64,000 nt of DNA from Ovoidimarina sp963698645 (GTDB taxonomy: Bacteria; Pseudomonadota; Alphaproteobacteria; Rhodobacterales; Rhodobacteraceae), in the NCBI GenBank assembly GCA_963698645.1, contig CAVORP010000009.1:124001-188000 (forward strand), read 5' to 3'. Of this stretch, positions 1 to 10,082 are shown one piece after another; within the stretch, counting starts at the first letter, position 1; each line of letters begins with the position of its first letter. The notes under the pieces are model-generated. The model was not told the DNA's origin. It saw only the letters and a program-made list of their open reading frames with translations, and made no database searches. Position numbers and translations under genes: made by a program.

Positions 1-116
1 TTGAAGCATCGCCTCCCTTATACATACGTATTATAATATGTTTGAGAGAGATGCGTTTTGATCCGCCTCAATTTCTCAAGAATAAGTCGGAAGACGCCTG
101 CAATGGTTCGGAAGGG

Positions 117-888
117 TCACCAGCGCCCGGTTGCGGCGCGCAGGATCAGGCTGAAACGTTTGCGAACCTCGGGTGGGTCCAGCAGCCCGTCGGCGACACG
201 CGCGGGATCGGCGGCAGCGCGGGACAGGACGGGCCCTGCGAGCCAGACCGCGAGCAGCGCCGGGCGCACGGAAGCCGGGATCGCGTGGCGCGATCGGCGC
301 GCGAGCGCGAGACGGGCAAGACCGTCGCGCGCCAAGGTCTGGACCGTGCCCGGGCGGCCATCGGGCAGCGGCTTTCGCCCCCGGGCCTCGAGCGCGGGGA
401 TCGCGCGGAGCCAGTTCGCCAGCCCCATGGCATGGCCCGCGTTGCGGATCACCGGTTCGAGGTCGCGACCCGCGCCCAACGCCCGAGCCGCGACCCAGAG
501 AAGCCCGGCCGCGGTGGCGTCGATATGGGCCTCGAAGGCCGCGTGATCCTCGAACGGGTCGGTATAGATATCCCAGCGGCGGGCGGCGATGGCACGGTCG
601 AGGATTTCGGCGGCGGGCGCATCGAGCACCGCGGCCAAGGGGCGTCGCCACCTCGTGACGGCGCACCGGCCCGCCTGCGCGGATCTCTTCGAGCACGTCG
701 CGCCACCATTGCAGGCGCATCTCGGCGATCATCGGCTCGGCTGTCAGCCAGGGGGCGCGGGAGATTTCGAGGTTGAAGGCATAGATCGGGAACAGGACCG
801 CACGGGCGGCGGGCGGCGCGGCCATGGTCGCGGCGAAGCGGTCGGGATCGCCCCGGGCCACGAGGTCGGCGCAGGCCTGAAGGCTCAT
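117..888 (-). CDS. Squalene/phytoene synthase family protein (frame broken near 640)
   Basis: About 257 residues once one base is dropped. The N-terminal part (LFPIYAFNLEISRAP, then LQWWRDVLEEI near residue 60) is typical of the squalene/phytoene synthase fold. The C-terminal part (HAMGLANWLRAIPAL) is in another frame. The break lies in a CCCC run at about 640: with three Cs the protein reads continuously through ATPLAAVLDAP. The start ATG overlaps the stop of the upstream methyltransferase (ATGA), so the two are translationally coupled. I see no clear pair of aspartate-rich DxxxD motifs, so this may be one of the catalytically divergent family members (NDUFAF6-like) rather than a carotenoid enzyme. 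Family fairly sure, function not. Confidence 0.7.
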
Positions 889-1601
889 GACGGCACCGCG
901 ACGACCTGCAGATAGCCGGTTTCGGATCGGACCGCGCGCCATGCGGCGGTCTCTGCCGCCGCGGCATCGAGCACGGAGGTGAGTTCCGCCCCCGCCCCCG
1001 GGCGAAGCTTTGCAATCCGGGCCTCCATCGGTGAATAATAGGCTTCCCACGCGGCATCGGGAAGCGCCGTGGCGTCGAGCACGTCGAAGCCTGCGGCGCG
1101 CACGATATCAAGAAGCGCCGCACTGCCGTGGATCTCTGTCTCTTCGCCGTCCCAGAAGGCCCGGGCGGCCTCCGACGGCGTGTCGGTGAAGAAGGCGGGA
1201 TGGGAAAAGACCACCGCGCCCTCCGGCGCAAGCGCGGCGTGAAAGAGACCAAGCCCCTGTTCCAACCCGAGGAAATAGAGCGCGCCGGCGCACCAGATCA
1301 GGTCGAACGGACCGGTGAGAGTGCCCATATCCATGACCCGTGCCGTGACGCGCGGGTCGCCCGCATGGCGCTTTGCGGCGGCTTCGATGAAACCCGGCTG
1401 GGTGTCGATGGCCAGCACGCTGCCTCCGGGTGCCCAGTCGAGCAGCCCCGCGATATCGGCCCCCGTGCCGCAGCCCGCGTCACAGATCCGCTGGTCGCGG
1501 CCCGCGCCCAGAAGCCGCAGTGCAAAGGCCTGTGTCGCGCGATCGCCCGGCCCTTGGCGCGGCAGGCTTTGCTGAAATGCGAGGAACGCCTCCGAGGTCA
1601 C
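885..1601 (-). CDS. Class I SAM-dependent methyltransferase
   Basis: A 238-residue soluble protein with the SAM-binding motif I DAGCGTGAD at residues 41-49, an acidic strand end (VLAIDTQPGF) for the ribose hydroxyls, and a motif IV-like segment FDLIWCAGALYFLG. The layout matches small class I methyltransferases of the Methyltransf_25/11 type. The substrate cannot be read from the sequence. Its start overlaps the end of the citramalate synthase gene by four bases and its stop overlaps the phytoene-synthase-like gene, so cimA, this gene and the next probably form one transcript. The reading frame is intact. Confidence 0.8.
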   Translation of the reverse strand: MTSEAFLAFQQSLPRQGPGDRATQAFALRLLGAGRDQRICDAGCGTGADIAGLLDWAPGGSVLAIDTQPGFIEAAAKRHAGDPRVTARVMDMGTLTGPFDLIWCAGALYFLGLEQGLGLFHAALAPEGAVVFSHPAFFTDTPSEAARAFWDGEETEIHGSAALLDIVRAAGFDVLDATALPDAAWEAYYSPMEARIAKLRPGAGAELTSVLDAAAAETAAWRAVRSETGYLQVVAVPS

Positions 1602-3221
1602 GAGACGGGCGCCCCGTCGCGCACGAGTTTCCAGTTGATCGCGTCGAGAAGCGCCTCGAACGAGGCATCAACGATGTTGGCGCTGACGCCGACGGTGGCC
1701 CATCGGCGGCCCTGCGCGTCCTCGCTGTCGATTACCACGCGGGTCACGGCCTCGGTTCCGCCCTGTGTGATGCGGACCTTGAAATCCACGAGCCGCAGGT
1801 CGTCGATATAGCTCTGGTAGGGTCCGAGATCCTTGCCAAGAGCCTTGGCCAACGCGTTGACCGGGCCGCGGTCGCCGCCGGTTTCATCCATGCTTTCGGA
1901 GACCGAGAGCATCTTTTCGTCGCCGATCTTGACCACCACCACGGCCTCGGAGAGGCTGACCATCCTGTTGTACTTGTTCTTGCGGCGTTCGACCGTGACC
2001 TTGTAGCGCTTGACCTCGAAGAAGGTCGGCATCTGGCCCAGTTCGGCCCGGGCCAGAAGTTCGAACGAGGCCTGCGCGGTGTCATAGCTATAGCCCTCGT
2101 CCTCGCGCGCCTTGACCGTATCGAGGATCCGGGCGAGCGCCGGGTCGCCCTTTTCCGCGGTGATCCCCATCTCGGCCAGACGGCGGATCAGGTTCGATTG
2201 CCCGGCCTGATTGGACATCGGCACGATACGGATATTGCCCACCGTGGCCGGGTCGACATGTTCGTAGGTCGTGGGATCCTTCTGGATCGCAGAGGCATGG
2301 AGCCCGGCCTTGTGGGCAAAGGCCGAGGCACCGACATAGGGCGCCGCGCGCAGGGGCACGCGGTTCAGGATATCGTCCAGCTTGCGCGAGACGCGGGTCA
2401 GATCTTTCAGTCCTTCGGGCGAAATTCCGGTGTCGAAGGTGCTGGCATAGGGCTCTTTCAGCAGCAAAGTAGGAATGAGAGAGGTGAGGTTCGCGTTACC
2501 GCAGCGTTCGCCCAGCCCGTTCAGCGTGCCCTGGATCTGGCGCGCGCCCGCGTCGATGGCCGCGAGGCTTCCCGCGACGGCGTTGCCGGTATCGTCATGG
2601 GTGTGGATGCCCAGATGGTCGCCGGGGATGCCATGGGCGATGACCTCGGCGGTGATCCGGCCGATCTCCTGCGGGAGCGTCCCGCCATTGGTGTCGCAGA
2701 GCACGATCCAGCGCGCCCCGGCCTCGTAGGCCGCCGTGAGGCAGGAGAGCGCATAGGTCGGGTTGGCCTTGAACCCATCGAAGAAATGTTCGGCATCGAA
2801 CAGCGCCTCGCGCCCTTCCGCCACCAGATGGGCGATGGAAAGGCGAATGTTTTCAATATTTTCGTCAAGGGTGACGCCAAGGGCGGTGGTGACGTGGAAA
2901 TCGTGGGTCTTGCCCACGAGGCAGACAGCAGGCGGTGCCTGCGTTGAGCACGGCGGCAAGGGTTTCGTCATTGGCGGCGGAGCGGCCCGCGCGCTTGGTC
3001 ATCCCGAAGGCGGTGAAGCGGGCGCGGGTCGCGGGCGCCTCGGAAAAGAAGGCGTCGTCGGTGGGGTTCGCCCCCGGCCAGCCGCCTTCGATATAGTCGA
3101 GGCCAAGCTGGTCGAGCATGGCCGCGATCTGATGCTTTTCGGGGGTCGAGAATTGCACGCCCTGGGTCTGTTGCCCGTCGCGCAGCGTGGTGTCGTAGAG
3201 GGTGAGGCGCTGTTTCGTCAT
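1598..3221 (-). CDS. cimA: Citramalate synthase (frame broken near 2937)
   Basis: About 540 residues once a single extra base is removed, the usual length for CimA. It belongs to the HMGL-like/LeuA superfamily and condenses acetyl-CoA with pyruvate to (R)-citramalate, entering isoleucine synthesis through 2-oxobutyrate. The N-terminus carries the metal and substrate motif YDTTLRDGQQTQGVQFS (residues 9-25). The middle has GIHTHDDTGNAVA, with the second metal-binding HxH, and LNGLGERCGNANL. The C-terminal third is the LeuA-type regulatory domain. The frame is lost where ACCGCC should read ACGCC, between LAAVLNAGT and PAVCLVGK. It lies directly beyond cysS on the same strand, a common Rhodobacterales arrangement. 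Confidence 0.88.
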
Positions 3222-3359
3222 GGGTGTCTGCCGGGAGTGTTGCCGGACCGCGCGGTGCCGTTATCGGGGCGGTCGGAGTATGCGGAAACCATGCGGATCG
3301 GATGTGTTTTCCATGCGCATGGTCGTGATTCGGGCGGGCGCACCGACACAGGGCAAATC

Positions 3360-3380
3360 GCCCGGGACATCGTCCCGGGC
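3360..3380. other. Perfect 9-bp hairpin between cysS and cimA
   Basis: Bases 3360-3368 (GCCCGGGAC) are the exact reverse complement of 3372-3380, with a three-base loop. It sits between the end of the cysS reading frame and the start of cimA. There is no T-run on either side, so it is not a classical intrinsic terminator. It could pause transcription or stabilise an mRNA end between the two genes. Confidence 0.45.
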
Positions 3381-3408
3381 AGTGCTCGGCGGTCGATGTG
3401 CTGGGCGG

Positions 3409-4941
3409 TCATTCGACTGAATCCAAGATTTCTTTCGCGACCATTTCGACATGTCTGTCGACCATCGGATCGATTTCAATGCTGCGACCATCCGCGCTCA
3501 AGAGATCCCAAGTACCTCTCGGCGTTCGAATGGGGTCAATCCGTTGTAGTAATCTGTTGCATAAAAGACGTGTGTCTTTGGCTGCACTTGCCCGTCAGCG
3601 TAAGTCGATGAGATCGATGCCTCTCTCCGAAAGAGCATCTCGGATTTTGTCAGCAAGTGCGAATTCCCTCTGGTTTCTGGCATGTTGCCGAACTCTCAGC
3701 AGGTTCCTAAGCGCGTCATTCGAGTTGAGATTTAGCCTACGGCGGAAAAACCAATCACCCGTGCCTCGTCTCCAATAAACCGAGCATTCTACCAGCGGCA
3801 AGCAATTGCTTTGGCTGTACTTCCAGAGTCGGTGCAAGGCGGAAATTGCGCAAGAGGAGTATTCAAATCATCCGTCAGGGCACTGCAGAAAATCTTCCGG
3901 CACGTTGTTGGACGGCACGTGACTCCTTGTCGTGATAGTCCGCCACTTAAACAATGTAGCAGCTGCTTGCTCGCGCGCCTTCTCCGTCGGTCCAGTCCAT
4001 CGGCTTGCGGTAATGCGTGGACAGGATCACGAAGCGGATCACCTCGCCCGGGATGCCCTGATCCAGAAGGTCCCGCACGGTGAAGAAATTGCCGAGGGAC
4101 TTGGACATCTTGCGGCCGTCCACCTGCAGCATCTCGTTATGCATCCAGATCTTCGCGAAGCCATGCCCCATGCAGCGCGATTGCGCGATTTCGTTCTCGT
4201 GATGCGGGAAAGATCAGGTCGTTGCCGCCGCCATGGATGTCGAATTGCGGCCCCAGAAGCTCTGCCGCCATGGCCGAGCATTCGATATGCCAGCCGGGAC
4301 GCCCCCGGCCCCACGGGCTGTCCCAGCCCGGGGTTTCGTCATCCGATGGCTTCCACAGGACGAAATCCATCGGGTCTTCCTTGAACGGCGCCACCTCGAC
4401 CCGCGCGCCCGCGATCATGTCGTCGACCGAGCGGCCCGAGAGCTTGCCGTAATCGTCGTAGGAGCGGACGCGGAACAGGACATGGCCGTCCTTCGCATAG
4501 GCGTGGCCCTTGTCGATCAGACCCTCGATCATCGCGATCATCGGCGCGATATATTCGGTGGCCCGCGGCATATGGGTGGGCGTAAGCGTGCCCAGCGCCG
4601 CCATGTCGTCGAGATACCATTGCGTGGTCTCGTCCGAGCGGTCGCGGATCAGCTGTTCCAGCGTGCCGGGAAGGCCCGCCTCGCGGCGGCGGCGGGCCTC
4701 GGCGTTAATCTTGTCATCCACGTCGGTGATGTTGCGTACATAGGTGACGTTATCGGCCCCGTATTCATGGCGCAGGAGCCGGAAGAGCGTGTCGAACACC
4801 ACCGCCGCCCGGCCATTGCCCAGATGCGCCCGGTCATAGACCGTGGGTCCGCAGACATACATCGACACGCTTGCCCTCCACGATCGGGGTCAGCTCCTCT
4901 TTCGAGCGTGTCGCGGTGTTGTAAAGCCTGATCTCGGTCAT
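3409..4941 (-). pseudogene. cysS: Cysteinyl-tRNA synthetase, multiply frameshifted, AT-richer 3' third
   Basis: The start is an ATG at 4941 (MTEIRLYNTATRSKEEL). The catalytic core follows in another frame with the class I HIGH-like and zinc segment YVCGPTVYDRAHLGN, then WHIECSAMAAELLG, FDIHGGGNDLIFP and the signature GRKMSKSLGNFFTV. Breaks lie near 4870, 4195, 3992, 3905, 3865, 3815 and 3765; most are +1. Piecing frames together gives EKAREQAAATLFKW, ALTDDLNTPLA, ALHRLWKYSQ, LLAAGRMLGLLETRHGDWFF and REFALADKIRDALSERGIDL, all recognisable CysRS tail. The tail below about 3980 is clearly AT-richer than the core. The last in-frame stop is at 3595 or, after two more shifts, 3409. Either a mosaic gene in poor sequence or a decaying copy; another cysS would then be needed. 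Confidence 0.75.
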
Positions 4942-5172
4942 GGAGACTCCTTGGTGCGGCGTCCGGTGCGGACCGCGCCCGCGGGCTTTAGCAACTTCCT
5001 ATATGAGAGAAAAGTGGACCGGCCCGCGAACGCGATGTCAGCAGGGAATACAGCGAATGATAATGATGCGGGTCCGGGTCATGGGCGCGTGATAGCGCAA
5101 ACGTGCATTTGTGCCAAGCCCCGTTGCGGCTAATCTGCGGCCATGGCCCGCGGCAGGAAAGAAGGATCCAGG

Positions 5173-5796
5173 ATGGCACGGCGGATGATCGGGATCGCGC
5201 TGGGCGCGCTCGTGGCGGCGCAGGCGGCTTTTGCACAGGATCCCGGCGCGCTTCCCGCCGGGACCTACCGGCTTGACCCGGCCCATACCACGGTCACCTT
5301 CTCGGTCGATCACCTCGGGCTGTCGATGTTCAGGGCTGGCTTCGACCGGGTGACGGGGGTGCTGGCGCTGGACCCCGCCGATCCGGCGGGTGCCACGCTT
5401 TCGGTCGAGATCGAGGCGGCGTCGCTCGACCTGCCCGATCCGGGCAACGGGTTCTACGACACGATGATGAGCGAGACCTTCCTTGCCGCGGGCGCGCATC
5501 CGGTCATCACCTTCGAGAGCGACGCCGTGACGCTCACCGGCGAGACGGGGGCGGACGTGGCGGGCGCGCTCACGATCCGGGGCGAGACGCGGCCCGTGGT
5601 GCTGCGGACAGAGGTGGGCGCGGGCTATGCGCCCGGCATCCTCGAGCCCAACGGACGGATCGGGTTTTCCGCCGAGACGGAGATCCTGCGGTCGGAGTTC
5701 GGGATGACCTTCGGCATCCCCGCCCCCGGCACGGTGCTGGGCGTCGGCGACAGCGTCACGATCCGGATCGAGGCCGAATTCGTGGGACCGGACTAA
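5173..5796 (+). CDS. YceI family periplasmic protein
   Basis: 207 residues. I chose the ATG at 5173 over one 30 bases upstream because AGGAAAGAAGG precedes it and a clean signal peptide follows (RMIGIALGALVAAQAAFA, cut before QDPG). The mature part has the YceI lipocalin-like beta-barrel pattern: YRLDPAHTTVTFSVDHLGLS at the start, TFESDAVTLTGE in the middle and FGIPAPGTVLGVGDSVTI near the end. Family members bind isoprenoid or other amphiphilic ligands in the periplasm. The ligand is unknown. Its stop overlaps the convergent SDR stop by four bases. Confidence 0.88.
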   Translation: MARRMIGIALGALVAAQAAFAQDPGALPAGTYRLDPAHTTVTFSVDHLGLSMFRAGFDRVTGVLALDPADPAGATLSVEIEAASLDLPDPGNGFYDTMMSETFLAAGAHPVITFESDAVTLTGETGADVAGALTIRGETRPVVLRTEVGAGYAPGILEPNGRIGFSAETEILRSEFGMTFGIPAPGTVLGVGDSVTIRIEAEFVGPD

Positions 5797-6647
5797 CCGC
5801 CCTTAACATCGCCCTTCACATGGGCCTCGAAGGCCGCGGCCCAGTCGGGATGCCAGCGCGACAGAGCCGGGCGGTTCTCGATGATATCGCCCATGGCCCA
5901 TGACATGCGTTTTTCGTCCAGCGCGCGGGGTACGTCATTGTCGGGGCAGAGGATATAGAAATCGCCCGCCTCCAGCCGCTCGAACAGGAACTCCGTCATC
6001 TGCTCGGGCGTCCAGGCGCCCGCGGGCTTCTCGGTCCGGCCGCCCGCGTTCAATTCGGTGAAGACGAAGCCCGGGATCAGGAGATGGGCGGTGATCCGGC
6101 AGCCCTCGGTGTTGCGCAATTCATGGGCCAGCGCCTCGGTGAACGCCTTCACCCCGGCCTTGGCCACGTTATAGGCCGGGTCGCCGGGGGGCGTGGTGAT
6201 GCCCTGTTTCGAACCGGTGACGACGATCAGCCCGGGCCGCCCCCGCGCGATCATCCGCGGGCCAAAGACGCGGGCCACATGAACGATCCCCATCAGGTTG
6301 ACGGCGAGGACCCGGTCCCAATCGGCGTCGGGTCCGAACATGGAGCTGCCGGGCTGGATCCCCGCATTGTCGAACAGGATATCGCAGCCGCCGAAACGCG
6401 CCGCGACCCGGGCCTCGAAGGCTGTCACCGCGGCGCGGTCCGACACGTCCACCGCCGCGGTCATCACGTCGCGGGCGCCAGCAGCGGTCAGCGCCTCCGC
6501 GAGGGGCAGAAGCCGCTCCTCACGGGTATCGGCCACGGCCACGGCCATGCCGATCCGCGCCAGGCGCAGCGCGATGGCGCGCCCGATCCCCGAGGCGCCC
6601 CCGGTGACGACCGCGGTGGACCCGGACACAAGGGCGGGATGGGACAT
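5793..6647 (-). CDS. Short-chain dehydrogenase/reductase
   Basis: 284 residues, starting at an ATG preceded by GGAGGAACGTCCC. It is a classical SDR: NAD(P)-binding GGASGIG at residues 16-22, NAG at 94-96, the catalytic Ser at about 146 (VVTGSKQG) and Tyr159-x3-Lys163 (YNVAKAG). An aspartate ends the second strand (VAVADTRE), which favours NAD over NADP. The C-terminal extension (about 210-284) is longer than in core SDRs. The substrate is not evident; no pathway partners adjoin. Confidence 0.85.
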   Translation of the reverse strand: MSHPALVSGSTAVVTGGASGIGRAIALRLARIGMAVAVADTREERLLPLAEALTAAGARDVMTAAVDVSDRAAVTAFEARVAARFGGCDILFDNAGIQPGSSMFGPDADWDRVLAVNLMGIVHVARVFGPRMIARGRPGLIVVTGSKQGITTPPGDPAYNVAKAGVKAFTEALAHELRNTEGCRITAHLLIPGFVFTELNAGGRTEKPAGAWTPEQMTEFLFERLEAGDFYILCPDNDVPRALDEKRMSWAMGDIIENRPALSRWHPDWAAAFEAHVKGDVKGG

Positions 6648-6707
6648 GGGACGTTCCTCCATCTGAACCGCTCCGAGCCTAGACCGGAAAACCGCCCCCG
6701 CAACCCC

Positions 6708-6773
6708 CTTCTTCTCTTTCCAAATATCCCGGGGGGAAGGCGCACGCAGGGCGCCTTGGGGGGCTGGCCCCCC
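6708..6773 (+). repeat. Dispersed intergenic repeat, copy 1
   Basis: It begins CTTCTTCTCTTTCC, continues AAATATCCCGGGG, and ends in a GC-rich hairpin (GGGGGGCTGGCCCCCC). The same architecture occurs at 29820-29883 (opposite orientation) and 40166-40260. All copies lie between genes. This one sits between the SDR start and the rnpB 3' end, so its hairpin may end the rnpB transcript. Confidence 0.7.
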
Positions 6774-6813
6774 ATGGATCGGCGCCGGAGGCGTCGAACC
6801 CGGAATGAAACGC

Positions 6814-7201
6814 GCGGAAGACCTGTAAGCCGGATTCTGTCCCGGGGTTGCCCCCTTGGATGACCATTCCTCTAGACGCACCATCGCTGATGCGCTCAAG
6901 CTGCCTACCCGGGGTCCGGGGCCGAAGCTGCCCTGTCCCTTGCGGAACGATGGACCCCCTATTCGGCATTGCTCCCGGTGGGGCTTGCCGTGCCGGTCCG
7001 GTTGCCCGTCCCGCGGTGGGCTCTTACCCCACCGTTTCACCTTTTCCCCGCGGCGGGCGAACCCGTCGGGGGTAGTCTGTTCTCTGTGGCGCTTTCCCTC
7101 GGGTTTCCCCGGCCGGGCATTACCCGGCACCGTTTCTTCGTGGAGTCCGGACTTTCCTCTCCCGCCAGTGCTGGCGGCAGCGGCCATCCGGTCTTCCGCG
7201 C
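6814..7201 (-). ncRNA. rnpB: RNase P RNA (bacterial class A)
   Basis: On the minus strand the conserved 5' core GAGGAAAGTCCGGACTCC and the 3' core GACAGAATCCGGCTTACAG lie about 330 nt apart. The outer ends pair as P1 (GGAAGACC at the 5' end with GGTCTTCC at the 3' end). Other recognisable parts are AACAGACTACCC, GTAAGAGCCCACCG and GAGCAATGCCGAATAGG. The length of about 390 nt fits alphaproteobacterial RNase P RNAs. It is the catalytic subunit that removes 5' leaders from tRNA precursors. The ends are placed by the P1 pairing and may be off by a few bases. Confidence 0.95.
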
Positions 7202-7210
7202 AAGGGTCAG

Positions 7211-7897
7211 TTAGGCAGTGGCAGGGCCCGCGTCAACGGGAAAGCGCGCCGCAAGATCCGCCGCCAGCGCCCGGTCGGCGGCAGAGGCGGGGCCGGTGCG
7301 GCCGGGGCGGAAGCGGTCGCGAAAGGCCTGGAGCACCGCCGCCTCGTCCGCGTCGGCAGGATAGCCGAAGCGGGTGAGCGCGGCGCGCAGGTCAATCTCC
7401 GGATCGCCTTCGGGCGCGGGCCAGACCGCGCGCCCGCCCCGCGCAAGGCGGCGCCAGTCGAACCGCGTGCCGGGATCGGACTTTCGCCCGGGCGCCATGT
7501 CGGAATGGGCGATGATCCCCGCCGGTCCGATCCGCCAGCGGTCCATCACCCCGTCCAGGAGCTTCTCCAGCGTCGTCATCAGCCCCGCCGGAAAGGGCGA
7601 GGCCCCGTCATTGTCCAGTTCGATCCCGATCGAATTGGAATTCACGTCCGCAATCCCGCCCCAGGCCCCTGCCCCGGCATGCCAGGCCCGGTCCTCTTCG
7701 GCCACGAGGCTGCAGAGCGTTCCGTCGGCGGCGATGAGATAATGCGCCGAGACCTCGGCCGCGGGGTCGCGGAGCCGGTCGAGTGCTGCCTGCGCATCGC
7801 CCATGGCGGTATAGTGCAGCACCACGAGCACGGGGCGCGCGCCGTCCCGGCGCGGGCCGAAATTGGGCGAGGGGTGGGTCAGGGCGCGTGGAGCCAT
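7211..7897 (-). CDS. N-acetylmuramoyl-L-alanine amidase (AmpD-like, Amidase_2)
   Basis: About 228 residues from the ATG at 7897; an ATG at 7921 would add eight. The Amidase_2 zinc fold shows in VLVVLHYTAMGDAQAAL (first His ligand), VSAHYLIAADGTLCSLV, AWHAGAGAWGG, NSNSIGIELDNDG and IIAHSDMAPGRKSDPG, which carries the last His and Asp ligands. A peptidoglycan-binding-like helical tail follows (LRAALTRFGYPA). There is no signal peptide, which suggests the cytoplasmic AmpD role of trimming recycled anhydro-muropeptides. The start choice is uncertain; no strong ribosome site is visible. Confidence 0.85.
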   Translation of the reverse strand: MAPRALTHPSPNFGPRRDGARPVLVVLHYTAMGDAQAALDRLRDPAAEVSAHYLIAADGTLCSLVAEEDRAWHAGAGAWGGIADVNSNSIGIELDNDGASPFPAGLMTTLEKLLDGVMDRWRIGPAGIIAHSDMAPGRKSDPGTRFDWRRLARGGRAVWPAPEGDPEIDLRAALTRFGYPADADEAAVLQAFRDRFRPGRTGPASAADRALAADLAARFPVDAGPATA

Positions 7898-7938
7898 GTC
7901 AGGTGCCAAACCGGGCGCCATTTCCGGCCCCGCGCCCG

Positions 7939-8557
7939 TCAGCGCGCGGCGCGGAACGGGGTGGGATCCCACGAACAGGCAAAGCCGTCGCCATCGGGGT
8001 CGAGCCCCTGACGGTCGCGTTCGGGGCCGCCTGCGGCGAGAAACGCCTCTTGCGCCAGTCCGGGCGATCCGTAGGAGGCGCAGTTGCGCTGGGTCCGGGT
8101 CTCGCTGCCGCCGGAGCGTTCATAGATCTGCTGGCCCACGGCATTGGTGGTGGCCAGTGCATATTCCACGATATTGGGGATCTGGCCGGAATAGTTCGGC
8201 AGGGCTTCGGGCTGGATCACCTTGTAGGCGGCGCGTTGCCGGGCAAGGCGTTCGGCGTCGCTTTCGATGGTTTCGCGGCCTGCCACGGCCTCGAAATCCT
8301 GTTCGTCGGAGATTCCGGGGTTGTTCACGTCGACCGCAGCGGTCCGGATCGCGCCCGCCCGTCTCGCCCGAGACCACGGGGCCGGGGATCACGGGGCCAC
8401 CGGCCAGTTCGGCATCACGGCCCGCGCGCTGGGCTTCGTAATCGATGTAATCGTTGAAGCCCACGCCGGTGCCTGCGGAGTTGGGCACCGTGGGTGCACA
8501 GGCCGCAAGCCCCAGAAGGGCCATGCCGAGAAGTGACGCGGAAACCGGTATCTGCAT
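7939..8557 (-). CDS. Excalibur-domain lipoprotein (frame broken near 8356)
   Basis: About 205 residues once one G is dropped from a GGG run at about 8356. It begins with a lipoprotein signal peptide (SASLLGMALLGLAAC; the Cys is lipidated) and a proline/glycine-rich linker. The C-terminus carries an Excalibur-like calcium-binding motif, DRQGLDPDGDGFACSWDPTPFR, preceded by a Cys at NCASYG that could form a disulfide with the motif Cys. It is probably a periplasmic cell-envelope protein; the exact role is unknown. It follows gatA on the same strand. Confidence 0.75.
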
Positions 8558-8592
8558 AGAATTCGCCCTAGCTGCCCTGTTTTTTCGGGACG

Positions 8593-10082
8593 CTACCACC
8601 ATTTCGCGGGTTTGGAAACAAAGCCAGCCGCCTGTTCCAGCGCATAGGCGGTATTCAGAAGATCGCCCTCTTCCCACGGACGCCCGATCAGTTGCAGCGC
8701 CGAGCGGCAGGCCGTTGCGGTCGAGCCCCGTGGGCACGGCGATGCCCGGCAGGCCCGCGAGGTTGACGGTCACCGTGAAGACGTCGTTCAGATACATCTG
8801 TACGGGGTCGGCATTGGCCATCTCGCCCAGCCCGAAGGCCGCCGACGGCGTGGCCGGCGTCAGGATCGCATCGACGCCCTCGGCGAAGACCGTGTCGAAA
8901 TCGCGCTTGATCAGGCTGCGGACCCGGCGGGCGCGGTTGTAATAGGCGTCGTAGAAGCCGGCCGAAAGCACATAGGTGCCGATCATCACCCGGCGCTGGA
9001 CTTCGGGGCCGAAGCCTTCGGCGCGGGTTTTCTCGTACATCTCGGTGATGCCGTCGCCCTGGCTGAGCTTGGCGCGGTGGCCATAGCGCACCCCGTCGTA
9101 GCGGGCGAGGTTCGAGGAGGCCTCGGCCGGTGCGATGACGTAATAGGCGGGCAGCGCGTATTTCGTGTGCGGCAGCGAGATGTCGACGATCGTGGCGCCC
9201 GCGTCGCGGAGCATCGCCGTGCCTTCGGACCAGAGCGTCTCGATCTCGTCGGGCATGCCGTCCATGCGGTATTCCTTGGGAATGCCGATGGTCTTGCCGC
9301 GAATGTCGCCGGTCAGCATCGCCTCGAAATCCGGGACCGGAAGGTCGGCGGAGGTGGAATCCATCGGGTCGTGGCCCGCCATGGCGCCCAGCATGATGGC
9401 CGCGTCGCGCACGTCCTTGGTCATCGGCCCGGCCTGATCGAGCGAGGAGGCGAAGGCCACGATGCCCCAGCGCGACACCCGGCCATAGGTGGGTTTCAGC
9501 CCGGTGATGCCCACGAAACCGGCGGGCTGGCGGATCGAGCCGCCGGTATCGGTGCCGGTGGCGGCAAGGCAGAGATCGGCGGCCACCGCGGCGGCGGAGC
9601 CGCCCGAGGACCCGCCCGGCGTCAGCGCCGCATCGTCATTGCCGCGCCGCCAGGGGTTCACGACATTGCCGTAGCAGGAGGTCTCGTTCGAGGACCCCAT
9701 GGCGAACTCGTCCATGTTGAGCTTGCCCAGCATGATCGCGCCCTGATCGAAGAGTTGCCGCGTGACGGTGGATTCGTATTCCGGCTTGAAGCCCTCGAAG
9801 GATGCGGCTTGCGGCCTGCGAGGGCACGCCCTGCGTGCAGAACAGGTCCTTGATGCCGAGGGGAATGCCGCACATGGCCGGCGCGTCGCCCGCCGCGATG
9901 CGGGCGTCGGCCGCCCGTGCCTGATCCCGGGCGATGTCGGGCGTGTGGTGGACGAAGGCGTTCAAGGCCCCTGCCCCCTCGATCGCGGTCAGGCAGGCCT
10001 CGGTCAGGTCGGTCGCGGTCACTTCGCCCGCGCGGAGAAGGTCGCGGGCGGCGGCGATGGTCAGGCTGTTGAGATCGGTCAT
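8593..10082 (-). CDS. gatA: Asp/Glu-tRNA amidotransferase subunit A (two frame breaks)
   Basis: About 495 residues after removing one base near 9800 (ATCCTTCGAG should read ATCCTCGAG) and one near 8700. GatA is the amidase that makes ammonia from glutamine to amidate mischarged Glu-tRNA(Gln) or Asp-tRNA(Asn). The amidase-signature triad is visible: the Lys in CGIPLGIKDLFCT and the two serines in TPGGSSGGSAAAVAA. The reconstructed C-terminus LQLIGRPWEEGDLLNTAYAL is typical. The start overlaps gatC by four bases. gatB is not in the window. Confidence 0.92.

Noticed and set aside
1430..2947. A 505-codon plus-strand frame opposite cimA
   Set aside because: It is antisense to clear CimA motifs and has no recognisable domain.
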